Shown here piece after piece: positions 1 to 6,778 of a stretch of 7,480 nt of DNA (position 1 is the first letter of the stretch; the number at the start of each line of letters is the position of its first letter). The DNA comes from Rubrivivax sp. GTDB lineage: Bacteria > Pseudomonadota > Gammaproteobacteria > Burkholderiales > Burkholderiaceae_C. The position numbers and the translations under genes are program-made. The stretch lies in NCBI GenBank assembly GCA_020851615.1, contig JADZCL010000203.1:1-7480 (forward strand). Reading direction: 5' to 3'. The notes below the pieces were generated by a model. The model was not told where the DNA came from. It searched no databases and was given only the letters and a program-made list of their open reading frames with translations.

Positions 1-555
1 CCAGCCGTCGACCGTGAGCAGTCCCGTGCTCCAGCCGCCCAGCATCACCGTCTCGCCGCGGCCGAAGCTGGGCAGCCAGTTCAGCAGCACGGCAAAGAAC
101 AGGATCAGGAAGATACCGATCAGGAAGGTCGGCAGCGACACGCCCAGCAGCGACAGGCCCATCAGCACCTGCGCCAGCCGCCGCTGCCGCCGCAGCGCCG
201 CATAGACGCCCAGCGGGATACCCACCGCCAGCGCCATGATGGCCGCCAGGATGGAGAGCTCCAGCGTCGCCGGAAGCCGCTCGAGGATCAGCGTCGACAC
301 CTTCTGGCTCTGGCGCAGGCTCATGCCGAAGTCACCGCGCACCGCGTTGCCGACGAAGGCGGCAAACTGGACCAGGAAGGGCTGGTCCAGCCCCAGGTCG
401 CGGCGCAGCGCATCACGCTGTTCCTGCGTGGCGTCCTGCCCGAGCATGTTGGTCACCGGGTCGCCGACGAACTGGAACAGCATGAACGCCACGAAGGCCA
501 CCGTGAGCAGCACGGCCAGGGCTTGTGCAAGGCGGCGGAGGATGAAGGCGAACAT
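1..555 (-). CDS. ABC transporter inner-membrane permease, DppB/OppB family (partial, C-terminus beyond window)
   Basis: This gene encodes one of the two membrane-spanning subunits of a dipeptide/oligopeptide/nickel-type ABC importer, which passes substrate from the periplasmic binding protein into the cytoplasm. It reads leftward from the ATG at 555 with no stop, giving 185 residues before the window edge; DppB-type proteins usually have about 300-340. The N-terminus is typical of the family: MFAFILRRLAQALAVLLTV (first membrane helix), then a periplasmic stretch with GDPV and the LGLDQP box (about residues 54-59), GDFGMSL (74-80), and further helices at about 98-120 and 130-160 with GVSLPTFLIG (138-147). 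No alternative start lies upstream in frame before 600. The likely partner is the divergent SBP gene at 734. The EAA loop that contacts the ATPase is beyond the edge. The transported substrate cannot be read from this fragment. Family assignment is firm. Confidence 0.93.
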   Translation of the reverse strand, partial: MFAFILRRLAQALAVLLTVAFVAFMLFQFVGDPVTNMLGQDATQEQRDALRRDLGLDQPFLVQFAAFVGNAVRGDFGMSLRQSQKVSTLILERLPATLELSILAAIMALAVGIPLGVYAALRRQRRLAQVLMGLSLLGVSLPTFLIGIFLILFFAVLLNWLPSFGRGETVMLGGWSTGLLTVDGW

Positions 556-733
556 CGGCGCTCGGACTCGGGCAGGTGGTGTGCAACGTGGCGGGCAAAA
601 GCCAGCGATTCTGGACCCGTCCTGAGGCCGTTTGGCGCTCGTCGGCGCCTGTGGCCCTCGGGGCTTTCCCGCCCCAGCGGGGTCAGCAGGCACGGCTAGC
701 ATTCGCCGCTTTTGCAACCCTGGAGCCGCGACG
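556..733. promoter_or_regulatory. Divergent intergenic region between permease and SBP genes
   Basis: This 178-bp region separates the two divergent transporter genes, so promoters for both directions should lie here. I see no strong sigma-70 promoter. TAGCAT at 697-702 is a possible -10 for the rightward gene but has no matching -35 at 16-18 bp. There are only short GC-rich stems, such as CCCGC-CCCA-GCGGG at 668-681. No clear operator was recognised. Confidence 0.4.
722..725 (+). promoter_or_regulatory. Ribosome binding site that fixes the SBP start
   Basis: GGAG lies 8 nt upstream of the ATG at 734. It supports that start over the in-frame ATG at 632, which would put about 34 non-signal-like residues before an obvious signal peptide. 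Confidence 0.65.
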
Positions 734-2305
734 ATGAACCTCAAGACCCTCCTGGCTGCGACGGCGCTCGCGGCCCTGGCCGCCGGCCCGCTGCACGCCC
801 AGACGCTGCGCTGGGCGGCGCAGAACGACGCGCTGACGATGGATCCGCACTCGCAGAACCACGCCACCACGCTGGCGCTGCTGCAGCACGCCTACGAGGG
901 CCTGGTGCGCTACAGCGCCAAGTACGAGGTCGAGCCGGCGCTGGCCACGAAGTGGACCACCATCAGCCCCACGCAGGTGCGCTTCGAGCTGCGCCGCGGG
1001 GTCAAGTTCCACGACGGCTCGCCCTTCACCGCCGACGACGTGGTGTTCTCGTTTGGCCGCGTGCGCCAGCCCAACGCGACGATGTCGGCCTCGGTCTCCG
1101 GCGTCAACGAGGTGCGCAAGGTCGACGACCACACCGTGGACTTCATGCTCGCCGCGCCCAACCCGATCCTGCTGCGCAACGCGATCAACTTCTACGTCAT
1201 GAGCAAGGCGTGGTCGGAGAAGAACCGCACCACCAACGTGCAGGATTTCAAGAACAAGGAAGAGAACTTCGCGTCCCGCAACGTCATGGGTACCGGACCC
1301 TACCGGATCACCGGCTGGATGCCCGAGCAGCGGCTGACGATGACGCGCAACGACGGCTGGTGGGACAAGCACACCGGCAACGTCAAGGATGTCGTCTACA
1401 CGCCCATCAAGAGCGACCCCACGCGGGTTGCGGCCCTGCTCTCGGGTGATGTCGACATGCTCACCGACCTGCCCACGCAGGACGTGGCCCGGCTGCGCGC
1501 CGACCCCAAGGTCAAGATCCTCGATGGCCCCGAGGTGCGCACCATCTTCCTGGCGCCCGACGTCGGCAGCGCCGAGTTGAAGCACAGCAGCGTCAAGGGC
1601 AAGAACCCGTTTGCCGACAAGCGCGTGCGCCAGGCACTGAGCATGACCATCGACCGCGTGGCGATCCAGCGCAACATCATGCGCGGGCTGTCGATCCCCG
1701 CAGGCATCATGGTCGCCCCCGGCGTCAACGGCCACACCGATGCACTCGACCAGCCCGCCAAGGTCGACGTCGAAGGCGCAAAGAAGCTGCTGGCCGATGC
1801 CGGCTACCCGCAGGGCTTCGAGTTCCGCCTCAACTGCCCGAACAACCGCTACGTCAACGACGAGGAGATCTGCCAGGCGATCGTCGCCATGTGGGCCAAG
1901 ATCGGCATCAAGGCCACGCTGATGGCCGAGAACATGGCCACCTTCGCGCAGAAGTTCCAGAACTTCGATTCGTCGATGTACCTGCTGGGCTGGGGCGTGG
2001 CGACCTACGACGCGCAGTACACCATCCAGGCGCTGGTGCGCACGCGCACGACGGGGGCCGACGGCAACTTCAACTTCTCCAAGATCAGCGACCCCGAGGT
2101 CGACCGCCTGACCGACGCCATGAAGGTCGAGATGGACAACACCAAGCGCAACGCCGAGATCCACGACGCGCTGGTGCGCATCAAGGACGAGGTCCTGCTC
2201 ATCCCGCTGCACCACCAGATGCGCCCCTGGGCGCTGAAGCCCAACGTGACGACCATCCACCGCTCGGACGACCGCCCCGAGGCGCGCTTCACGAGCCTGA
2301 AGTAG
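734..2305 (+). CDS. Periplasmic solute-binding protein, family 5 (DppA/OppA-like)
   Basis: This is the extracytoplasmic receptor of a peptide-type ABC importer; it captures the substrate and delivers it to the permease complex. The 523-residue product is a normal family length. It starts with a Sec signal peptide: Lys at 4, a hydrophobic Ala/Leu core at 6-17, and probable cleavage LHA|QTL after residue 22. No lipobox Cys is present, so it should be soluble in the periplasm. The family-5 signature lies at about 84-109 (FELRRGVKFHDGSPFTADDV). Other typical blocks are GTGPYRI (186-192), a repeated-lobe KRVRQALSMTIDR (296-308), the hinge-proximal LLGWGVATYDAQ (417-428), and IPLHHQMRPWA (490-500). 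Asp426 may correspond to the Asp that in DppA binds the peptide amino terminus; this is inference. The gene diverges from the permease gene rather than leading its operon. Dipeptides, longer peptides, nickel-chelates or other ligands are all possible. Confidence 0.93.
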   Translation: MNLKTLLAATALAALAAGPLHAQTLRWAAQNDALTMDPHSQNHATTLALLQHAYEGLVRYSAKYEVEPALATKWTTISPTQVRFELRRGVKFHDGSPFTADDVVFSFGRVRQPNATMSASVSGVNEVRKVDDHTVDFMLAAPNPILLRNAINFYVMSKAWSEKNRTTNVQDFKNKEENFASRNVMGTGPYRITGWMPEQRLTMTRNDGWWDKHTGNVKDVVYTPIKSDPTRVAALLSGDVDMLTDLPTQDVARLRADPKVKILDGPEVRTIFLAPDVGSAELKHSSVKGKNPFADKRVRQALSMTIDRVAIQRNIMRGLSIPAGIMVAPGVNGHTDALDQPAKVDVEGAKKLLADAGYPQGFEFRLNCPNNRYVNDEEICQAIVAMWAKIGIKATLMAENMATFAQKFQNFDSSMYLLGWGVATYDAQYTIQALVRTRTTGADGNFNFSKISDPEVDRLTDAMKVEMDNTKRNAEIHDALVRIKDEVLLIPLHHQMRPWALKPNVTTIHRSDDRPEARFTSLK

Positions 2306-2329
2306 TCACGCCCGCACGCGGCCCCTGCA

Positions 2330-2980
2330 TCAGTCGAGCCGGCCGGCCCCCAGCCGCCGGTCGACCCCGGTCTGCAGGGCCGCTGCCAGGGCCACGCGCA
2401 CGCCCTCGATCTGGCGCGACAGCGGCATGCCCCCTTCCAGCCCACGCGCTGCGGCCTGCTCGGGCAGCATCGGCACATGCACAAAGCCGCCGCGCACGCC
2501 GGTGCGCCGGCGCAGCATGTGCATGAGACCGAAGAAGACCTGGTTGCAGACGAAGGTGCCGGCCGTCTGCGACACCTCGGCCGCGATGCCGGCTTCCTGC
2601 AGCGCCGCCCACATCGCCTTGATCGGCAGGCTGCCGAAATAGGCCGCCGGCGCTGCCGCAAGCACCGGTTCGTCGACCGGCTGGCGGCCCGCGTTGTCGG
2701 CAATGCGCGCGTCGATCACGTTGATCGCCACCCGCTCGAGGCTGATCACCGCACGCGCAGCCTGCCCCAGCGCCAGCACGAGCTGCGGCCGATGCCGCCC
2801 GAGTGCAGCGCGCAGGGCGGACAGTGAGGTGTCGAAGCAGCACGGCAGCTGCACACTGACCACGCGCGCCGCCTCGATCTGCTGGCCGTGCAGCGCCTGC
2901 GCGATCTGCCACGAGGGGTTGATCGCGTCGCCATCGAAGGGTTCGAAGCCGGTGATGAGGACGGGGCGATCGCTGTTCAT
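2330..2980 (-). CDS. pcp: Pyroglutamyl-peptidase I (pyrrolidone-carboxylate peptidase, family C15)
   Basis: This is a cytoplasmic cysteine peptidase that removes an N-terminal pyroglutamate (5-oxoproline) from peptides. The 216 residues match the usual C15 length (about 210-220). Visible hallmarks are the N-terminal ITGFEPFDG (residues 9-17) followed by NPSW, and a complete catalytic triad: Glu82 in SLERVAIN, Cys145 in GTFVCNQVFF and His168 in GGFVHVP. These positions match the known Glu/Cys/His triad of bacterial enzymes within one or two residues. The ATG at 2980 is chosen because the protein begins directly at the conserved strand and an AGGA lies 8 nt upstream. Its ATG overlaps the kinase stop (ATGA, 2977-2980), making it the third gene of a regulator-kinase-pcp unit. 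Its product could finish degradation of peptides imported by the neighbouring transporter, but that link is only positional. The function call is firm; the reason for the linkage is unknown. Confidence 0.95.
   Translation of the reverse strand: MNSDRPVLITGFEPFDGDAINPSWQIAQALHGQQIEAARVVSVQLPCCFDTSLSALRAALGRHRPQLVLALGQAARAVISLERVAINVIDARIADNAGRQPVDEPVLAAAPAAYFGSLPIKAMWAALQEAGIAAEVSQTAGTFVCNQVFFGLMHMLRRRTGVRGGFVHVPMLPEQAAARGLEGGMPLSRQIEGVRVALAAALQTGVDRRLGAGRLD
2333..2365. terminator. Possible hairpin at the convergent ends of the SBP gene and pcp
   Basis: An imperfect inverted repeat pairs GTCGA(G)CCGGC at 2333-2343 with GCCGGTCGAC at 2356-2365: ten base pairs with one bulged G and a 12-nt loop. 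It lies just past the SBP stop and inside the last codons of pcp. Neither strand has a T-run after it, so it is not a classical intrinsic terminator. It could still slow converging polymerases or protect 3' ends. In such GC-rich coding DNA it may be chance. Confidence 0.25.
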
Positions 2981-4302
2981 GCGGATGATCCTGGCGTGGA
3001 TGCTGGAAGGGGCAGCGGCAGGCGCAGCTCGAGTGCAAAGCCCTTCTCGACGACGGGCAGCGTGAGGGTGCCGCCGTGGGCGCGCGCGACCAGGTCGGCC
3101 AGCATCAGGCCCAGGCCCATCTGCCCCTCGTACGCCTGCTCGGCCAGGGCGCGAGCCAGCGCGGCACGCCGTGCCGGTGAGATGCCCGTGCCATCGTCGT
3201 GCAGCCACAGGTGCTGCCAGCCGTCGACACGATGCAGTCGAATACGCAGGGTGCCGGCGTCGTGGCGCAAGGCGTTGTCAAGCAGGTTGATGAGCGCAGC
3301 GGCGAGCAGGTCGGCATCGGCCAGCAGCGGCAATGGCGCTTCGATCTCCAGCACCAGGGGTTCGTGCGGCAGCTGCGGCAGCCAACTCGGCAGCACGATC
3401 GGCTGCGGCTGCGGCTCGGCACCGCTGCGAAAGAGCGCCAGCAACGCCGTCACGACGCGCGTCAGGCGTGCGTTGGCCTCCCGCGCACGCGCAAGACGCG
3501 GCTGCAGCGCAGGCGGCGCCTCGCGCTCGGCCACCGCCAACTGCATCTCGATACCCGCCAACGGCGTGCGCAGCGCGTGGGCCGCGTGGGCCGAGAAGGC
3601 GCGCTCGTTGGCGACGCGGCGCGCCAGGCGTTCGCCAAGGGCCACGATGGCGGCATGCACCGGCTGCAATTCGCGCCGCGTGGCGTCGGCCAGCGGCACC
3701 ACCGGCGGCAGCGGTTCATACCGCGCCAGCGCATCGGGCAGCAGCTCCAGCGGACGCAGCTCGCGGCGCACCCGGCGGCGCAGCCACCAGACGCTGACGA
3801 CTGCAATCAGCAAGGCCGAACCGACTGCTGCAATCGCGAGTTCGGCAGCCGCCTCGCGCCGCTCCTCCCGCGTCTGCGCCACCAGCAGCATGCGGGTGCC
3901 GCCGTTCAGCGGCTGCACGTAGACGCGCCAGCCGCCGGTGGCATCGGCAAAGCCCGGCAGCGCCAGTGGCAGGAGGGGCTCTTCGGGCGCGCGCATCGAG
4001 CGCATCAGGACTCGCCTGGCGCCGACGATCTGCCACGCGAAGTGTTCCTCACCCCCCTTGAACACCGCCGCGGCCCGCTGCAGCGGCAGCGGCAGCGGCG
4101 CCGAGTCTGCGGCGTCGAGCAGTTCGGCCAGCACCTGGGCCGACGCGCGCAGGGTCTCGTCGAGCAGCTCGTCGACCTCATGCTGCAGCGCCCACCAGAC
4201 CGCTGCCGACACACCCACCCCCCACAGCAGCGCCGCCGCGACCAGCAGCCGCATCAGGCGGGTGCGGATCGCCGGCGCAGTCCTGGCTGCGGCAGGCTTC
4301 AC
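2977..4302 (-). CDS. Sensor histidine kinase, QseC/PmrB-like (HisKA + HATPase)
   Basis: This is an inner-membrane sensor that should phosphorylate and dephosphorylate the response regulator encoded just upstream. With the GTG at 4302 the product has 441 residues. This start is chosen because it overlaps the regulator stop (GTGA, 4299-4302) and leaves a short basic N-terminus before the first membrane helix (about 17-39). A periplasmic domain of about 115 residues follows (40-155), with a QseC-type sensor pattern (FAWQIVGARRVLMRS, then GGWRVYVQPL). The second helix is at about 155-174, then a HAMP-like linker. The H-box AHALRTPLAGIE carries His242; the usual Glu/Asp after it is Ala243, while the phosphatase Thr246 is kept. 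The ATP domain has N-box INLLDNALRH (338-347), G1 DDGTGIS (369-375) and G2 MGLGLMLA (395-402). Coupled translation with its neighbours is likely. The signal is unknown; QseC, PmrB or another lineage of the same family is possible. Confidence 0.93.
   Translation of the reverse strand: MKPAAARTAPAIRTRLMRLLVAAALLWGVGVSAAVWWALQHEVDELLDETLRASAQVLAELLDAADSAPLPLPLQRAAAVFKGGEEHFAWQIVGARRVLMRSMRAPEEPLLPLALPGFADATGGWRVYVQPLNGGTRMLLVAQTREERREAAAELAIAAVGSALLIAVVSVWWLRRRVRRELRPLELLPDALARYEPLPPVVPLADATRRELQPVHAAIVALGERLARRVANERAFSAHAAHALRTPLAGIEMQLAVAEREAPPALQPRLARAREANARLTRVVTALLALFRSGAEPQPQPIVLPSWLPQLPHEPLVLEIEAPLPLLADADLLAAALINLLDNALRHDAGTLRIRLHRVDGWQHLWLHDDGTGISPARRAALARALAEQAYEGQMGLGLMLADLVARAHGGTLTLPVVEKGFALELRLPLPLPASTPGSSA
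2989..2992 (-). promoter_or_regulatory. Ribosome binding site of pcp inside the kinase gene end
   Basis: AGGA on the minus strand lies 8 nt before the pcp ATG, within the last codons of the kinase gene. It supports the ATG at 2980 and allows coupled or independent initiation. Confidence 0.55.
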
Positions 4303-4958
4303 TGCGGCTGCGCGATGCGGTAGCCCAGCCCGCGCACGGTTTCGATGCATTCGCGGCCGAGCTTGCGTCGCAGGCTCGACACGTGCACCTCGAGCACGTT
4401 GCTCTGCACGTCGGCGTCGGCACCCAGCAGCAGCCGCTCGAGGTCGGTCTTGCCGACGATGCGGCCGCGCCGACGCAGCAGGGCCTCGAGCAACGCCCAC
4501 TCGCGTGCGGTCAGGTCGACGGGGTGGCCAGCACTGCACGCAACCCGGGCCGCAAGGTCCACCTCCGCGCTGCCGATATTCCAGGTCGCGCTGCCGCGCT
4601 GGCTGGCGCGCCGCTGCAGCCCCCGCAGCCGTGCGGCCAGCTCGGCCGGGTCGAAGGGCTTGACGAGGTAGTCGTCGGCCCCGCTGTCCAGGCCTTGCAC
4701 GCGCTCCTCGAGCCGGTCGCGTGCCGTCAACAGGTAGGCCGGCGTGGCGTTGCCGTGGACGCGCTGGCGCGCCACCCACTCCAGGCCCGACCCATCGGGG
4801 AGCCGCCAGTCCACGAGCCAGGCGTCATACGGCTCGCCGTCCACGGCCTGAAGCGCGCGCAGCGAGGCGAACCAGTCGACCACATGGCCCTCGGCGCGCA
4901 GGTAGTCGCGCAGACCCTCGCCAAGGATCGCATCGTCCTCGAGCAGCAGCAGTCGCAT
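4299..4958 (-). CDS. OmpR/PhoB-family response regulator (QseB/PmrA-like)
   Basis: This is a cytoplasmic DNA-binding regulator, the partner of the kinase that follows it. The 219 residues are the usual length for QseB/PmrA/BasR regulators. The receiver domain (1-about 115) has the acidic pocket LLEDD (Glu7, Asp8, Asp9), phosphoacceptor Asp50 in WLVDWRLPDGSG, the switch Thr78 in LLTARD and Lys100 in YLVKPFDPAELAAR. The C-terminal winged helix-turn-helix (about 125-219) includes VDLTAREWALLEALLRRRG and the recognition region SNVLEVHVSSLRRKLG, ending in IETVRGLGYRI. All residues needed for phosphorylation are present. The start at 4958 begins directly at the first receiver strand; no clear Shine-Dalgarno precedes it. 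It diverges from eptA across 182 bp containing a hexamer-N5-hexamer direct repeat, the expected binding site for this family. Its own promoter is unclear: a CACAAT at 4970-4965 would give an almost leaderless mRNA and lacks a good -35. Confidence 0.95.
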   Translation of the reverse strand: MRLLLLEDDAILGEGLRDYLRAEGHVVDWFASLRALQAVDGEPYDAWLVDWRLPDGSGLEWVARQRVHGNATPAYLLTARDRLEERVQGLDSGADDYLVKPFDPAELAARLRGLQRRASQRGSATWNIGSAEVDLAARVACSAGHPVDLTAREWALLEALLRRRGRIVGKTDLERLLLGADADVQSNVLEVHVSSLRRKLGRECIETVRGLGYRIAQPQ

Positions 4959-5002
4959 GCGGGGATTGTGGCGCCTGCAGCCGCGTGCGCCGGCAACCCC
5001 CG

Positions 5003-5019
5003 CTTCAGGCTGGCTTCAG
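5003..5019 (+). promoter_or_regulatory. Candidate operator for the response regulator: CTTCAG-N5-CTTCAG
   Basis: Two identical hexamers CTTCAG (5003-5008 and 5014-5019) are separated by GCTGG. The 11-bp period is that of tandem OmpR-family sites, such as the CTTAA-type repeats bound by PmrA and QseB; CTTCAG would be a GC-shifted form. The repeat lies between the regulator gene and eptA and ends one base before the -35 position implied by the -10 candidate at 5043. This is the usual place for a class II activator. Binding by the local regulator is inference. Confidence 0.6.
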
Positions 5020-5048
5020 TCGCGTCCGCTGCAATGCGCGGGTTATGC
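5020..5048 (+). promoter_or_regulatory. Candidate activator-dependent eptA promoter
   Basis: TTATGC at 5043-5048 is a possible -10. Seventeen bases upstream, the -35 position (5020-5025, TCGCGT) does not resemble TTGACA, as expected of a promoter that relies on an activator bound just upstream. Transcription would start near 5055, leaving an mRNA leader of about 85 nt before the ATG at 5141. Confidence 0.35.
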
Positions 5049-5140
5049 TGCCCATGGCACCCCGTCCCCGCGGCCCGCAGCCTGCGCCCGCCAGACCTCC
5101 GTCGACCTGCGCCCGCATTGCGGCCCGCATCGGTCGCGCA

Positions 5141-6778
5141 ATGACCCTGCAGCTGCCGGTCGACGGCGTGCTGTTGCTGGTCGCCGTCTGGATTGCGCTG
5201 GCCGTGAACCAGCCCTTCCTGCGCGCGGCGCTGCAGGGCCGCTCCTGGCGCGACGGCTCGGCCTGGGGCCTCGGGCTGGCGCTCGTCGTCGCCGTCGCGG
5301 CGATCCACGTGCTGCTGCTGGCGCCGCTGGCCACGCGCTGGACGCTCAAGCCCCTCGTGGCGGTGTCCCTGACCGTCGCCGCCGGGGTCTCGTTCTACGA
5401 GCGGCAGTACGGCATCCATCTCGACCCGGCCATGCTGCGCAACGTGCTGCACACCGACTGGCACGAGGCCCGCGAGCTGCTGGGCCCGGCCCTGTGGCTG
5501 CACCTGCTCGTCTACGCCGGCCTGCCGCTGCTGCTGCTGTGGCGAACGCGGATCGTCGTCTGGCCCTGGTGGCCTGCACTGCGCATGCGCCTGGCGCTGC
5601 TGGTCGGTGCGGCCGCCGTGCTCGTCGCCTGCGTGCTGGTGGCCTTCCAGCCGCTGTCCTCGCTCATGCGCAACCACAGGGAGCTGCGCTATCTCGTCGC
5701 ACCGGCCAACGTGCTGTGGTCGCTGGCTGTCGTGGCCCGCGCCGATGCGCAAGCGGCGCAGGCGCCCCGCCGCCCGATCGGTCTGGATGCGCGGCCCGGG
5801 CCGGGCTTTGCCGCGCGCCAGCGGCCCCTGCTCGTCGTGCTGGTGGTGGGCGAAACGGTGCGCAGCGCCAACTGGGGCCTGGCGGGCTATGCGCGCCAGA
5901 CCACGCCCGAACTGGCCGCATTGGCGCAGACGACCGCACTCGTCGACTTCGCGCGCGTACAGGCCTGCGGCACCGACACCGAGACCTCGCTGCCCTGCAT
6001 GTTCGCGCCGGTGGGCCGGCGCGACTACGACGAGGCCCGCATCCGCGGCAGCGAGTCGCTGCTGCAGTTGTTGGCGCGCGCAGGGGTGGGCGTGACCTGG
6101 CGCGACAACCAGAGCGGCTGCAAGGGCGTCTGCGAGGGCCTGCCGGAGCAGCGCGTGCAGGATCTGGCGCCGCCGATTCTGTGCAGCGAGGGCCGCTGCC
6201 TGGACGAAGCCCTGCTGCAAGGCCTGCCAAGGACCCTGCCGATGGTACGCGGCACGCAGTTGCTCGTGCTGCACATGCTCGGCAACCACGGCCCAGCTTA
6301 CTTCCGTCGTTATCCCCCCGCCTTCGCACGCTTCCAGCCGACCTGCAACGACGACGAGCTGCACCGGTGCACGACCGAGCAGATCGTGAACGCCTACGAC
6401 AACGCCGTGCTCTACACCGACCACCTGCTGGCGCAGTTGATCGGCCTCCTGCAGGCGCAGGCGCAGACGCTCGACAGTGCGCTGATCTACGTCTCCGACC
6501 ATGGCGAGTCGTTGGGGGAGCACAACCTCTTCCTGCACGGCCTGCCCTACGCGCTCGCACCTGACGTGCAGAAGCAGGTGCCGATGGTGATGTGGTTCTC
6601 ACCCCGCCTCGTCACGGCAGAGCACCTGGATCTGGCGTGCCTGCGCACACGTGCACGGGCACCGGCCGCGCACGATCACCTCTTCCACACCCTGCTGGGC
6701 CTGCTGGATGTGCAGACCGCACTCTACGATCCGGCCTGGGATCTCGGGGCGCCGTGCCGCCGGCCCGACGCGCGATGA
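5141..6778 (+). CDS. eptA: Lipid A phosphoethanolamine transferase, EptA/MCR family
   Basis: This inner-membrane enzyme moves phosphoethanolamine from phosphatidylethanolamine to lipid A phosphates on the periplasmic side. It lowers the negative charge of the outer membrane and so polymyxin binding. The 545 residues match EptA (about 545). Five membrane helices are visible (about 8-22, 43-64, 67-84, 116-134, 151-170), then a periplasmic alkaline-phosphatase-like domain. Zinc/catalytic residues are Glu238 (VVGETVR), nucleophile Thr280 (CGTDTETSLPCMF), His383 (GNHGPAYFRRYP), Asp453-His454 (YVSDHGESLGE) and His466 (LFLHGLPY). Conserved cysteines 276/286, 327/331, 348/353 and 402/410 can form disulfides. 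Numbering nearly equals that of Neisseria EptA, which favours the ATG at 5141. In-frame ATGs at 5045 and 5054 would add a Pro/Arg-rich leader with weaker third-position GC, and the first overlaps the likely -10. No clear Shine-Dalgarno is seen for any of them. The gene diverges from the two-component genes and overlaps the PAP2 gene by ATGA. Close relatives act on other lipids or glycans (EptB, EptC, CptA), but this one looks EptA-like. Confidence 0.93.
   Translation: MTLQLPVDGVLLLVAVWIALAVNQPFLRAALQGRSWRDGSAWGLGLALVVAVAAIHVLLLAPLATRWTLKPLVAVSLTVAAGVSFYERQYGIHLDPAMLRNVLHTDWHEARELLGPALWLHLLVYAGLPLLLLWRTRIVVWPWWPALRMRLALLVGAAAVLVACVLVAFQPLSSLMRNHRELRYLVAPANVLWSLAVVARADAQAAQAPRRPIGLDARPGPGFAARQRPLLVVLVVGETVRSANWGLAGYARQTTPELAALAQTTALVDFARVQACGTDTETSLPCMFAPVGRRDYDEARIRGSESLLQLLARAGVGVTWRDNQSGCKGVCEGLPEQRVQDLAPPILCSEGRCLDEALLQGLPRTLPMVRGTQLLVLHMLGNHGPAYFRRYPPAFARFQPTCNDDELHRCTTEQIVNAYDNAVLYTDHLLAQLIGLLQAQAQTLDSALIYVSDHGESLGEHNLFLHGLPYALAPDVQKQVPMVMWFSPRLVTAEHLDLACLRTRARAPAAHDHLFHTLLGLLDVQTALYDPAWDLGAPCRRPDAR

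Noticed and set aside
688..712. Sigma-54 promoter upstream of the SBP gene
   Set aside because: GGCACG is present but no GC follows at the required GG-N10-GC spacing.
632..733. N-terminal extension of the SBP from ATG 632
   Set aside because: The added residues are Gly/Pro/Arg-rich, precede a clear signal peptide, and lack a ribosome binding site as good as that at 722-725.
683..2260. Open frame of 525 codons on the minus strand
   Set aside because: It is the antisense shadow of the substrate-binding protein gene, which has a signal peptide and family motifs; the shadow has none.
4161..4182. ExxE (EVDE) in the kinase periplasmic part as a PmrB-like iron site
   Set aside because: Similar acidic stretches just after the first helix occur widely in QseC-type kinases, so the motif alone does not support metal sensing.
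4303..4779. N-terminal extension of the histidine kinase
   Set aside because: The frame stays open upstream only as a shadow of the response-regulator gene; the GTG at 4302 with GTGA overlap and a nearby first membrane helix is the sensible start.
4727..6538. Long open frame of about 600 codons on the minus strand
   Set aside because: It lies antisense to eptA and runs on into the regulator gene in the wrong frame. It is Arg/Gln/Ala-rich without recognisable motifs, typical of GC-rich antisense shadows.
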